NCBI GenBank assembly: GCA_905214465.1
Contig: CAJMMD010000001.1
Location: 62,001 to 126,000 of the forward strand
Direction: 5' to 3'
Length of the DNA stretch: 64,000 nt
From: an uncultured bacterium
GTDB lineage: Bacteria; Actinomycetota; Coriobacteriia; Coriobacteriales; Coriobacteriaceae
Shown here one piece after another: positions 17,199 to 26,128 of this stretch (within the stretch, counting starts at the first letter, position 1; each line of letters begins with the position of its first letter). Below the pieces are notes generated by a model, which worked only from the letters and a program-made list of their open reading frames with translations, searched no databases and was not told the origin of the DNA. The translations under genes were made by a program, and so were the position numbers.

Positions 17199-18086
17199 GT
17201 GGTTGATGGGGAGATTCGTTCTGAGCTGCTTGCTGCGGATTGGAATGGCGAATGGATGCGTCTGCAGGCCGCTCGGCATCGGGCTGATGATTCTTTTGAA
17301 TGGGATAAGCGGGCTCGGCATTTTCGGCCGCTTGAGACTGCTCCGTATGCCCGGGACTTTATGAAGCTGTTGGCGTTAAAGCCTGGTGAATCGGTGCTTG
17401 ATATGGGGTGTGGGGCTGGGTCGATTGCCATTCCGCTTGCTCAGGCTGGGCATCCTGTGATTGCTGCTGACTTTTCCCCTGCTATGTTGGGCACGCTTGA
17501 TGCTGGCATTGAGTACTATGGACTCGAGGATCGCATTACACCGCTTGAGCTTGCTTGGGATGATGACTGGGATTTGGTTGGACCGGTCACGAAAGCGGTA
17601 GATGTTGCCTTTGCCAGTCGTTCTGTCACCACGACCAACCTAAAAGGCGCGCTTGCCAAGCTTGATCGAACGGCTCGTCGGCGTTGTGCTGTTACGATGG
17701 TCGCCAACTCCAGCCCACGCTATGACCTGCACCTGATGAACGCCATCGGTGCCTCGGTTACCTGCAGTAATGGCTTTGTGTATGCCTTTAATATCCTCGT
17801 TCAGATGGGTGCCCTGCCGCAGGTTACGTACTTTGAATCGCCTCGTCGCGATACCTTCGATAGCCTTGAGGCAGGCGTGGCGGACTTTTCCCGCATGCTT
17901 GAGCATGGCAACGAGGATAAGGTCGACCGTCTGCGCGACTACATCGCCCAACACATGATCGAGAATCCCCACGCCGGTGAGCCGGGCTCCAAGGGCGTGC
18001 CGCAGGGGTGCTATATGCTCGACCATATCCGTAAGGTTCGCTGGGCGTTTATTGCATGGGAACCGGTCTCTGAATCCCGCTCGTAG
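17199..18086 (+). CDS. SAM-dependent class I methyltransferase
   Basis: A 295-residue soluble methyltransferase whose substrate I cannot name. The SAM-binding motif I is clear (VLDMGCGAGSIAIPLAQAGH), followed by VIAADFSPAMLGTLDAG (motif II) and a later strand VDVAFASRSV. The N-terminal 70 residues (WDKRARHFRPLETAPYARDF) resemble those of small-molecule or tRNA-type methyltransferases. It starts with GTG at 17199, six bases after GAGGAGGT. Codon use looks different from the neighbours, with many T-ending codons and lower GC, most clearly in the first half, which hints at acquisition. A large palindrome and an attenuator-like hairpin precede it. Confidence 0.85.
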   Translation: MVDGEIRSELLAADWNGEWMRLQAARHRADDSFEWDKRARHFRPLETAPYARDFMKLLALKPGESVLDMGCGAGSIAIPLAQAGHPVIAADFSPAMLGTLDAGIEYYGLEDRITPLELAWDDDWDLVGPVTKAVDVAFASRSVTTTNLKGALAKLDRTARRRCAVTMVANSSPRYDLHLMNAIGASVTCSNGFVYAFNILVQMGALPQVTYFESPRRDTFDSLEAGVADFSRMLEHGNEDKVDRLRDYIAQHMIENPHAGEPGSKGVPQGCYMLDHIRKVRWAFIAWEPVSESRS

Positions 18087-18244
18087 CCCGTTCACAGCCC
18101 GAGCTGCCCATCACCTCGGCATCCGCATTCTTTGCGAACTGGGCAAACGCGCCCCACACCGCGCCGTTCCTGCGCTATCGTGGGACAGCTCACGTAGATT
18201 AAGGCCCCGTCGCGGGGCGCCCCATACATAGAAAGCGAGAACCC

Positions 18245-18544
18245 ATGGCACTGACAGGAGCCCAGGTCAAGCAGCTTCGCAGCATGGCCCATCACCTCAA
18301 CCCCGCCATCATCATCGGTAAGTCCGATGTCAACGAGGGCACCGTCGAGCAGACGGTCGCCTACCTGGAGAAGCACGAGCTCGTTAAGTGCTCCGTGCTC
18401 GATGGCTCCAGTCTTTCCGCCCGCGAGGCCGCCGAAGAGCTCGCTGAGCGCTGCCACGCCGAGGTCGTCCAGGTCATCGGCCGCAAGTTCTCGCTGTATC
18501 GCGAGTCCTCGCGCAAGGACATCGAGAAGATCAAGCTCGTCTAA
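18245..18544 (+). CDS. yhbY: YhbY-type ribosome-assembly RNA-binding protein
   Basis: A 99-residue CRS1-YhbY (CRM) domain protein that binds pre-50S ribosomal particles. The family hallmarks are visible: LTGAQVKQLRSMAHHLNPAI at the N terminus, IIIGKSDVNEGTVEQTVAYL, ELVKCSVLD, and the C-terminal VVQVIGRKFSLYRESS, which contains the conserved GRKFSLYR wording. Length equals the family norm. The Shine-Dalgarno is weak (AAGCGAGA). A strong terminator follows the stop, so the gene is transcribed alone or with the upstream methyltransferase, from which 158 bases separate it. Confidence 0.93.
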   Translation: MALTGAQVKQLRSMAHHLNPAIIIGKSDVNEGTVEQTVAYLEKHELVKCSVLDGSSLSAREAAEELAERCHAEVVQVIGRKFSLYRESSRKDIEKIKLV

Positions 18545-18581
18545 GAGCCAATGATCCGGCGAGCCAACACATAGCAAGCTT

Positions 18582-18615
18582 ACGGGTGCCCAAGTACTTC
18601 GGGCGCCCGTTTTTT
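18582..18615 (+). terminator. Intrinsic terminator of yhbY
   Basis: Stem ACGGGTGCCC/GGGCGCCCGT (one wobble) plus six T. It overlaps the stop codon of the convergent regulator gene at 18614. Confidence 0.9.
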
Positions 18616-21613
18616 ATCGCTCGACCAGCACGCGATTGAGCCGTCCCTCCACCAAGCGCTCGTATAGACGCCGCGTCTCGGGCTCGGGCACGCCATTGAC
18701 CTGCTCCCTCAGATGGTGCATATGCCCGCTGTACAGCTCGACGATATCGCGCCGCCGCCCCGCCGCACTGTAGACGCGCATGGCGCAGCGCACCATATCC
18801 TCACGCGCCGTTTCCTGCCGAAGCCCCGACTCCGCCAGCCAAATCGCCGACTGCAGGTCGTTTTCTTCTAGAGCGGCATTTGCCCCCTTAATCATGCAAT
18901 CGATGTACTTTGACTGCATAATGCGCCGCATGCGCAAAAAGTAGGTTGGATTACAGCCATTGGGAACATACAGCGGTCCGGCATAAAGCTGCTCAATCTT
19001 AAGGCACAGCTCAACTAAATGGGGCCCGCGCGCACCCGTGCGATTTCCCAAAACCTCGCGGCTTATCTGGTCAAACAGCCGTACATCGGTCTTGACGTAG
19101 TCGCCGTTGAGTCCGATGCATTCATTTTGGATGAGCACACACGACTTGCCATCCGGCGTCGGTCCCAAAGCCGACCGCAAGCGCGATATCGTCGAGTACA
19201 GGTTGTTGCGGGCGCTATTGAACTCGGCATGGGGCCACAACTCCATTGCCAGCGTCTCGCGGTCGACGAGCGCATCCATGCCCAGTGCAAGCCGCTCGGC
19301 AAGCGTCGCCGCCTTCTTGCGGCGCCACATTTTGTCCGTGATGGGAAACCCGTCGCGCTCGGCGCGGAACGCACCAAACATGCGAATCTCGATATGGTCG
19401 ATGGTATCAACGGCTTCAACCTCGCCAGCCTGGAACAGGCGCTCGCCCTCCCCTTCCAAATCGTCGCGCAGCGAGTACCGCGACAGCTCGCGCACGGGAA
19501 GCTTCTTGCGAATCCTGGTCGCCGGCTCGCCCAGACAATGCATGGCAAGGCGCGCAAAGAGCCGATACGATGGTTCCAGAATCCCCGCGCGATTCATGGA
19601 CATCCAGGCCGCAAGATCGCTATCTCGCCCCGCGCAAGCCAAATGCAGCGCCACCATCCAGGCTTCTGCACCACCAACCTGCGTCTGGCTTATATCGAGC
19701 AACTCCGCTTCCTCGCGTACCGAAACCATCGAGGTGTTACGCAGATACGCCGCGCGCTCCAGCAGCAATGCGTTATCGCGCATGTACGCAATCGACTCCT
19801 CGGCAAGTTTGAGCACTTGGACCGCACGGAACTTTGCATTAACCGGCCGTCCCTCTGCCAGCGACTGCCAGCCTTCTAGCAACAGGCCAAACAGCTGAAT
19901 CTGGTTGTCGCGCATGCGCACGGCAAAACGATCGAGCTCGTTGAACGCCGCGTCGTCGGTTACCGGCAGGCCGGAAAGGAGCCGCCGTGCCGCCAACACC
20001 ATGCGCACCCAGATAGCCATCGCCTTAAGCCCACGCACGTCGAGCGCCTCCCGCACCACCGTCATCTCGTCGTCGCGCTCGTCGGTTCCCGTAAACGACC
20101 CGTCAAAGAGCTCCACCAGCATGCTATCGGCCCGTATAACAATCCCCGCGATGTCGAGCTCACAGTCGTAGGCCTTGCTCGTTTTGAGCTGCTGTAGAAC
20201 GCCGCCGTCATCTCCCCGTTCGGTCAGGCATCGCTTGACCTCGATATGCGCGGACAGCATGTCGAGTGCGGTGTGGGACGTCTCTATTTCTGGCACGGCC
20301 AGGTTCGTAGGAAGCCCAAGCCCGTTGTCCCCATAGCAAACAGCCGTCAGTGTCTGGGCCACCCTCCATGAAACAGGGTCTATTTCGCAGGCCGCCCGTT
20401 CGCCCCCGCGCTCGATGACCGATGCCATATAGCGAGCGAGCTTTGTATTGGACACGCTGACCGCCGCCAGATATACGCCGAGCGCCTCAGCAGGCGTTGG
20501 CTCTGGAGCCGGATCGTCGGCATCGATCGTGCCCAGCGCTGCCCGGCAGATATCGGCCCCGTGCCCCGTCAGAGCCAGATCGACCCCATACTGCCCAGCA
20601 AGTTCAAGGACCGCTTCACGGTCCAAAAAGGCGTCCGCCAGGCCCATCGCCGCATCGCATCTACCCGCCTTAAGCAAAATCCGGGCCGCCCTCGGAACAA
20701 GCTCGGGGCGAACCTCGGCCACCAACTTGCGCAAGCGCAAGCGTCCGTTATCCTCCGTGCCCAGACACGTAAAACTCCGCTCGGCGGGATCCAAGCCAAA
20801 GATCGGGTAGTCGCGTACAAAGTAGGACTGGTCGACCATCGACAACCTCACCCCACAAGCCTCGAGTTCTGCGATATTGCCCTCGCCCATCAAAACCATG
20901 AGACATGCCACGCAAAACAGCGCATTATTGTCGAGCGAAGCCAGATCGACAAGTGCCGCGCCATATACGTTGACAATCTCGTTTTCGAGCAGACCGGCTA
21001 CGTCGCCTTGGCCATACAGACCCGTCTGCAATGCCGAGACGAGCTCGGGCACGCCCTGCGTAAGCTGATAAAAGTCGAGCGATGTGCTGATCGAAAACGC
21101 CGATGCCCACGCCGAATACTCATAGGCATGCACCTTGAGCATCTGCGCATTGATCTTAACCGAATCGCCCAGCCCATGAATCAGCTGACGATTTGAAGGA
21201 CGGCAGGAGATAAAGACCCCTATCCCCATAGCGCGCAGGCCGCGAATCCTGTCGATGAGGTCTTCGGTATCGTGCTGATCGAGGTTTGGCACATTATCAA
21301 TCGCGATAAGGGAGTGCGGTTTGTCTTTGAGTTCTTCGGTAACCACCTCGAGCTGCATAAACACCTCGCGCCCAATGGCGCGATCGGCCTCGATAATCCG
21401 CACGGGGCCTCGCGTCGGGTCGCATTTAACCTCATGGGTGTACTGCAGCAGCACCGAGGTCTTCCCAAACCCGTCGGGCGCATAAAGAACCACGATGCCG
21501 GCTTTTCGGCCCTTGGCGATAAGCTCATTCATCAAGCGTTCGCGTCGCACCATATAGCCTCCGCCCAGCGGCATCAGCTCGAGGTCGTCTATACCGCTCA
21601 AATCGTTTACCAT
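18614..21613 (-). CDS. Large SARP-like transcriptional regulator with N-terminal ATPase
   Basis: A 999-residue regulator combining a STAND-type NTPase with a SARP output module. Near residues 43-52 is a P-loop (APDGFGKTSVL); SLIAIDNVPNLDQHD fits Walker B. The middle (about 200-740) is helical and TPR-like. From about 745 comes an OmpR-type winged helix (IRMFGAFRAERDGFPITDKM, then RETLAMELWPHAEFNSARNN with LYSTISRLRSALG), followed by a bacterial transcriptional activation domain of TPR helices to the C terminus. ATG 21613 has GAGGAG upstream. It stands alone; nagB lies beyond a 450-base gap. Such proteins usually activate nearby or dispersed gene sets in response to a ligand; target and ligand are unknown here. 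Confidence 0.88.
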   Translation of the reverse strand: MVNDLSGIDDLELMPLGGGYMVRRERLMNELIAKGRKAGIVVLYAPDGFGKTSVLLQYTHEVKCDPTRGPVRIIEADRAIGREVFMQLEVVTEELKDKPHSLIAIDNVPNLDQHDTEDLIDRIRGLRAMGIGVFISCRPSNRQLIHGLGDSVKINAQMLKVHAYEYSAWASAFSISTSLDFYQLTQGVPELVSALQTGLYGQGDVAGLLENEIVNVYGAALVDLASLDNNALFCVACLMVLMGEGNIAELEACGVRLSMVDQSYFVRDYPIFGLDPAERSFTCLGTEDNGRLRLRKLVAEVRPELVPRAARILLKAGRCDAAMGLADAFLDREAVLELAGQYGVDLALTGHGADICRAALGTIDADDPAPEPTPAEALGVYLAAVSVSNTKLARYMASVIERGGERAACEIDPVSWRVAQTLTAVCYGDNGLGLPTNLAVPEIETSHTALDMLSAHIEVKRCLTERGDDGGVLQQLKTSKAYDCELDIAGIVIRADSMLVELFDGSFTGTDERDDEMTVVREALDVRGLKAMAIWVRMVLAARRLLSGLPVTDDAAFNELDRFAVRMRDNQIQLFGLLLEGWQSLAEGRPVNAKFRAVQVLKLAEESIAYMRDNALLLERAAYLRNTSMVSVREEAELLDISQTQVGGAEAWMVALHLACAGRDSDLAAWMSMNRAGILEPSYRLFARLAMHCLGEPATRIRKKLPVRELSRYSLRDDLEGEGERLFQAGEVEAVDTIDHIEIRMFGAFRAERDGFPITDKMWRRKKAATLAERLALGMDALVDRETLAMELWPHAEFNSARNNLYSTISRLRSALGPTPDGKSCVLIQNECIGLNGDYVKTDVRLFDQISREVLGNRTGARGPHLVELCLKIEQLYAGPLYVPNGCNPTYFLRMRRIMQSKYIDCMIKGANAALEENDLQSAIWLAESGLRQETAREDMVRCAMRVYSAAGRRRDIVELYSGHMHHLREQVNGVPEPETRRLYERLVEGRLNRVLVER

Positions 21614-22001
21614 GCCCGCTCCTCAACTCGACCGTATGGACACTGTAACCGCAAGACCATACAAGCCGCGCTATGAATAGAGCGACCTTGCGTTTTAGGT
21701 TGTCTTTTGGTACGCAAGCGGCAAGTTTTTGTACAGCGAGGGCCGATTGTTATTAATCCCCCGACTAATCGGTCTTTAAGCAGGTAAATGAGCTTGTCAG
21801 CTTGTCCCATCTAAGCGGCAGTGTAACGCAAATGAACAAGGTTCAGCTATGTCATTCAACTCGCCTAGCACCCGCTACCGTCTACGACCTTTTGGTGGCA
21901 TTTTTGCATAGAATCTGGTATGGAATGAATCAAACTGTTGGGCATCCGGCATTCGTCAAGCTTGCGGCAAGATTTTGGTCAAGCGGGCGGAGAGGGATAA
22001 C
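21614..22001. promoter_or_regulatory. Upstream region of the SARP-like regulator gene
   Basis: About 390 bases between the regulator start and the nagB terminator. It is lower in GC than its surroundings and carries no ORF with a credible ribosome binding site and codon use; a 119-codon plus-strand frame beginning at 21802 runs backwards through the nagB terminator and nagB and is rejected. The promoter of the regulator must lie here, but I cannot place it. Confidence 0.4.
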
Positions 22002-22029
22002 AAAAAGGCCCCCGCAAAGCGGAGGCCTT
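22002..22029 (-). terminator. Intrinsic terminator of nagB
   Basis: An 11-bp stem with one mismatch (22005-22015 with 22019-22029) and an AAA loop, followed on the minus strand by five T. Confidence 0.9.
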
Positions 22030-22061
22030 AGGCAAGGCTATGTCGAGATGCAGGATTCGCG

Positions 22062-22790
22062 CTACTCGCAGAGCGAAAGGGCGGCCTCGTCGGCAACGAC
22101 AACGCAGTTGGTGTGCAGCTGCAGGATCGAAGCCGGGCACGCGGGCGTAACCGGACCATAGCACATGTCATGCACGGCCTGAGCCTTGGCCTCGCCGTTG
22201 GCGACGACTAGGATCATGCGGGCATACATGATGGTCTGGGTACCCATGGTGTAGGCCTGACGGGGAACATCGTCGATGCTGTCGAACAGGCGGCTGTTGG
22301 CCTGAATGGTGCTCTCGGTGAGGTCGACGCAGTGCGTGCCCTTGGAAAAGTGGTCATCGGGCTCGTTGAAACCGATGTGGCCGTTGTTGCCAATGCCGAG
22401 CAGCTGCAGATCCGGGTAACCGGCGGCGGCGACGATCTTGTCGTACTCAGAGCAGGCAGCGGCGGCGTCGGGGTTGGAACCGTCGGGCACATGCGTGTTG
22501 TTCAGGTCGATGTTGATGTGATCGAAGAAGTTCTCACGCATGAAGTAGTGATAGCTCTGGGGATCGTCGTGCGAAAGGCCGCGATACTCGTCCAGGTTGT
22601 AGGTGCTGACCTCGGCAAAGTCGACGTCGCCCTTCTCGTACCAAGCAGCGAGCTGCTTGTAGGCACCGATCGGGGTGGAGCCGGTGGCAAGACCCAGCAC
22701 GCAATCGGGCTTGAGGATAACCTGCGCCGAGATGATATTGGCGGCCTTGCGGCTCATATCCTCGTAGTCTTTAGCTTTAATGATCTTCAT
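22062..22790 (-). CDS. nagB: Glucosamine-6-phosphate deaminase
   Basis: Converts glucosamine 6-phosphate to fructose 6-phosphate and ammonia, feeding amino sugars (for example from mucin or cell wall) into glycolysis. The 242-residue enzyme shows LGLATGSTPIGAY (phosphate loop), TYNLDEYRGLSHDDPQSYHY, the active-site stretch LLGIGNNGHIGFNEPDD, and VANGEAKAQAV. The start at 22790 follows GAAAGGA; the frame continues to 22868 without family similarity. A separate PTS IIA gene and glmM lie upstream on the same strand, giving an amino-sugar neighbourhood in which GlmM works in the opposite, biosynthetic direction. Confidence 0.95.
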   Translation of the reverse strand: MKIIKAKDYEDMSRKAANIISAQVILKPDCVLGLATGSTPIGAYKQLAAWYEKGDVDFAEVSTYNLDEYRGLSHDDPQSYHYFMRENFFDHINIDLNNTHVPDGSNPDAAAACSEYDKIVAAAGYPDLQLLGIGNNGHIGFNEPDDHFSKGTHCVDLTESTIQANSRLFDSIDDVPRQAYTMGTQTIMYARMILVVANGEAKAQAVHDMCYGPVTPACPASILQLHTNCVVVADEAALSLCE

Positions 22791-22951
22791 TACGCGTCCT
22801 TTCTCGTACAAGAGAGGCAAGGCTCCCCTTACAAGCACTTGCCCGCGGCCCGCGTCGGCCGCAACCAACGTGTGCGGCCACCAGGGCGAGGTCGCGTAAT
22901 GTATGTGTCTCGTGTCTAGCCGCGTCGAGGCCCCTGCCCGTCCACGGTGAC

Positions 22952-23022
22952 CCGAAGCCTTTTAGCTTCGGACAAATCCCATCTTGCCACGGAGGGCGTC
23001 CTCTTTCAAGGGCGCCCTCCGT
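22952..23022. other. Two intergenic hairpins between the IIA gene and nagB
   Basis: CGAAGC/GCTTCG at 22952-22969 and a 10-bp perfect stem ACGGAGGGCG/CGCCCTCCGT at 22989-23022. Neither is followed by a good T run on either strand. The second lies 40 bases past the IIA stop and may still end that transcript. Confidence 0.55.
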
Positions 23023-23062
23023 AAACGTGTTTGAATTGTAGGCTAATGGCCACGTGCACTTG

Positions 23063-23560
23063 CTAGCGCTCGCGAGCAACGATGAGCTGGTCCATCTCTT
23101 CGACATGCGCACCAACGGAGCCCTTGATACTCGAGAACTCAACGGAGTTGCACACCAAGATGGGAACCGTCACATCATAGCCCTCGGCAGCAATTGCCTC
23201 ACGATCGAACTCAATGAGTACATCGCCCTTGTGGACGATGTCACCCACTTGCGCATGTACGGTAAAGTGCTTGCCCTCGAGCTGAACAGTGTCCAAGCCA
23301 ACGTGGATGAGCACGTCCAAGCCATCGACCGTGTTAAGCGCAACGGCGTGTCCCGTGGGAAAAATAGCCTCGACCTTGGCGTCTGCTGGCGCAATCACGC
23401 GCGTACCCGTAGGCTGAATCGCCACGCCCTGGCCCAACAGGCCGGTGGCAAATGTCTGGTCATTGACCTCGGACAACGAAATGACGTCGCCCGAGATGGG
23501 AGCATCCAGCGTAAGGACTCGACCACGCATACCAAAAGACCTTAGGACTTTAGTGAACAT
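23063..23560 (-). CDS. PTS glucose-type IIA domain protein
   Basis: A 165-residue free-standing IIA domain of the glucose family, which carries phosphate from HPr to a sugar-specific IIB domain and can regulate uptake. The two active-site histidines are visible in FPTGHAVALNT and VLIHVGLDTVQLEGKHF, and the N-terminal DAPISGDVISLSEVNDQTFA and C-terminal TVPILVCNS are typical. The start at 23560 follows GAGGGGGAGC; an upstream ATG-frame extension to 23581 is not needed. No IIBC gene is in the window, so its membrane partner is encoded elsewhere. Crr is the E. coli equivalent, but the substrate here could be glucose or N-acetylglucosamine. Confidence 0.9.
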   Translation of the reverse strand: MFTKVLRSFGMRGRVLTLDAPISGDVISLSEVNDQTFATGLLGQGVAIQPTGTRVIAPADAKVEAIFPTGHAVALNTVDGLDVLIHVGLDTVQLEGKHFTVHAQVGDIVHKGDVLIEFDREAIAAEGYDVTVPILVCNSVEFSSIKGSVGAHVEEMDQLIVARER

Positions 23561-23631
23561 GCTCCCCCTCGGACATACCAATCGACCAAAATAGCCTTAA
23601 CAGTTTACCACTTGGCACTCGTTTTTGACCA

Positions 23632-24969
23632 TTAGGGAAGTTCGCGCTTGACAACCTCGACGATGTCGTCGACAACGCGCTGGGTCAGCTCGTGCGTCTC
23701 GGCCTCGGCCATAACGCGGACCAGCGGCTCGGTACCGCTCGGACGCACCAGAATGCGGCCGCGACCATTGAGCTCCTTCTCGGCGGCAGCGACGGCATCC
23801 CAGATAGGCTGGCAATCGTCCAGACCAGCCTTGTTGTCGGAATGCACGTTGACGAGTACCTGCGGGTACTTCTTCATGATGCCGGCAAGATCGGTGAGGG
23901 TACGACCGGTGCGCTTGAGCACGGCCAATAGCTGCAGTGCCGTCACCAGACCGTCGCCGGTGGTGTTGTGCTCCGGGAAGATGATGTGGCCGGACTGCTC
24001 GCCGCCGATGACGGCGCCATCCGCGAGCATACGCTCCAGAACGTAGCGGTCGCCCACGGCGGTCTGAACCATCTCGAAGCCCTGCTCCTTCATAGCGATG
24101 GAGAAGCCCAGGTTGCACATGACGGTCGAGACGATCTCGGAGTTGGCGAGCTTGCCGCGAGCGGCCAGATCGGAGCCGCAGATAGCCAGGATGTAGTCGC
24201 CGTCGATCTCGTTGCCCTCACTGTCCACGAACAGTACGCGGTCGGCGTCGCCGTCGTGGGCCAGACCGATGTCAGCATGGGTGCGCAGCACGAGCTCGCG
24301 CAGAGGCTCGAGGTGCGTAGAGCCGCACTCGACATTGATGTCGGTGCCGCAGTAATCGGTGTTGATGGCATGGACCGTGGCACCCAGGCGCTGCAGCGCG
24401 GCGGGCGTAGTCTGGCAGGAAGCACCGTGACCGCAGTCGACGGCAACAACCAGGCCATCGAGCTTAAGGCCGTCGAGCGTGCTGATGGCATGATCGACAT
24501 AGGCCTTGCGGGCGTCTTTCATCTTGATGATGTGACCCACACCGGCGCCGGTCGGCAGCGTGTCGGCAGCCATGGCCTCCTCGGACATGACCCAGGCGCT
24601 GATCTCTTCCTCGACAGCATCGGGAAGCTTCATGCCCTTGCGGCTAAAGAACTTGATGCCGTTGAACTCCGGCGGATTATGCGAAGCGGAGATGACGATG
24701 CCGCCGTCGAGCTCGTTTTGGACGGTGAGCAGCGCCACGGCCGGCGTAGGGATAACGCCGCAGCAATGCGGACGGCCGCCCTCTGCCATAATGCCAGCGG
24801 TCAGAGCACTCTCGAGCATGGTACCCGAAAGACGCGTGTCGCGGCCGATGCAGATGTCCGGGCCAAGGAACTTGGTCGCCGCGCGGCCCAGGCGAAACGC
24901 GAGGTCGCACGAGAGGTCGGCATTGGCGACGCCACGGACGCCGTCGGTACCGAAGATGTTCTGGGGCAT
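23632..24969 (-). CDS. glmM: Phosphoglucosamine mutase
   Basis: Interconverts glucosamine 6-phosphate and glucosamine 1-phosphate for UDP-N-acetylglucosamine and peptidoglycan synthesis. The 445 residues match the family length. Landmarks: N-terminal FGTDGVRGVAN, the phospho-serine loop VISASHNPPEFNGIKFF, the metal-binding AHDGDADRVLFVD, the sugar-binding GGEQSGHI, and the phosphate-binding RPSGTEPLVRVMAEA. The start at 24969 has GGAAGGAG at good distance. It follows rpsI on the minus strand beyond a strong terminator. That ribosomal-protein/glmM order is a natural housekeeping neighbourhood. Confidence 0.96.
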   Translation of the reverse strand: MPQNIFGTDGVRGVANADLSCDLAFRLGRAATKFLGPDICIGRDTRLSGTMLESALTAGIMAEGGRPHCCGVIPTPAVALLTVQNELDGGIVISASHNPPEFNGIKFFSRKGMKLPDAVEEEISAWVMSEEAMAADTLPTGAGVGHIIKMKDARKAYVDHAISTLDGLKLDGLVVAVDCGHGASCQTTPAALQRLGATVHAINTDYCGTDINVECGSTHLEPLRELVLRTHADIGLAHDGDADRVLFVDSEGNEIDGDYILAICGSDLAARGKLANSEIVSTVMCNLGFSIAMKEQGFEMVQTAVGDRYVLERMLADGAVIGGEQSGHIIFPEHNTTGDGLVTALQLLAVLKRTGRTLTDLAGIMKKYPQVLVNVHSDNKAGLDDCQPIWDAVAAAEKELNGRGRILVRPSGTEPLVRVMAEAETHELTQRVVDDIVEVVKRELP

Positions 24970-25026
24970 AGGATCGCTCCTTCCCTAGCAGGCGATATAC
25001 AACCGCCCACCCTAGTCGAAAAAGAA

Positions 25027-25062
25027 AAGCGGGACCCGCCGAGGAATCGGCAGGCCCCGCTT
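25027..25062 (-). terminator. Intrinsic terminator of the rplM-rpsI operon
   Basis: A long GC-rich stem (25027-25042 with 25047-25062, two mismatches) followed on the minus strand by TTTTCTTTTT. Confidence 0.9.
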
Positions 25063-25092
25063 GTACATTGTATCTCGAAAGGAGATAAAACC

Positions 25093-25488
<396 letters not shown>

Positions 25489-25490
25489 CT

Positions 25491-25934
25491 TTAAGCCTCC
25501 AGCTCAATCTTCGTGGGGTTCTGGGCAGCATGCGGATGCTCGGCACCAGCGTAGACCTTAAGCTTGGTCATCTGGGCACGGCCGAGGGTGGTCTTGGGCA
25601 GCATACCGCGAACGGCGCGCTCGATGACCTTCTCCGGGTGCTTCTCCATAGCCTGGCGGAAGCTCTCAGCCTTGAGGCCGCCGTTGTAGCCGCTGTGGCG
25701 ATAATAGGTCTTCGTGTCGGCCTTGTTACCGGTAAGCTGGACCTTATCGGCGTTGATGACGACAACGAAGTCGCCGCAGTCGCTGTTGGGCGTGAACTGG
25801 GGCTTGTTCTTACCGCGCAGGATCATTGCGATCTGGGTGGCAAGACGGCCCAGGACAGCACCATCGGCGTCGACGAGAACCCAGTTGCGCTGGACCTCGC
25901 CCTGCTTGGCGTAGTGAGTCGATTTCGAAATCAC
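25491..25934 (-). CDS. rplM: 50S ribosomal protein L13
   Basis: Early-assembly large-subunit protein. The 147 residues show the L13 signatures WVLVDADGAVLGRLATQIA, GDFVVVINADKVQLTGNK, YYRHSGYNGGLK and AVRGMLPKTTLGRAQMTKLK. The start codon is GTG at 25934, preceded by GGAGGAG with a five-base spacer. It is the first gene of the rplM-rpsI operon, expressed from the promoter at 26001-26028 with a leader of about 60 bases, which could hold the autoregulatory site known for this operon in other bacteria (not demonstrated here). Confidence 0.97.
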   Translation of the reverse strand: MISKSTHYAKQGEVQRNWVLVDADGAVLGRLATQIAMILRGKNKPQFTPNSDCGDFVVVINADKVQLTGNKADTKTYYRHSGYNGGLKAESFRQAMEKHPEKVIERAVRGMLPKTTLGRAQMTKLKVYAGAEHPHAAQNPTKIELEA

Positions 25935-26000
25935 TTAGACTCCTCCATGTACAGTACGTGTTGTTACAGAGATTCACGGGGCTCTGCAAGTAACCCGTCC

Positions 26001-26028
26001 ATATTACCCCGCTCGCCGTACGAGTCAA
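26001..26028 (-). promoter_or_regulatory. Promoter of the rplM-rpsI operon
   Basis: Minus strand reads TTGACT, a 16-base spacer, then TAATAT, close to the sigma-70 consensus and about 67-94 bases upstream of rplM. Confidence 0.7.
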
Positions 26029-26128
26029 CAGGTATTTTGGCTCCGACCAGAGTTTCTGCACATGTCATCCACGAGCCGTGATTTTTCCAACTCTTTAGCT
26101 GTTGTCATTTTTTGAGGGTTCGCCGTCG

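Noticed and set aside
21802..22161. 119-codon plus-strand frame in the regulator/nagB gap
   Set aside because: It runs through the nagB terminator and the antisense of nagB, with no ribosome binding site.
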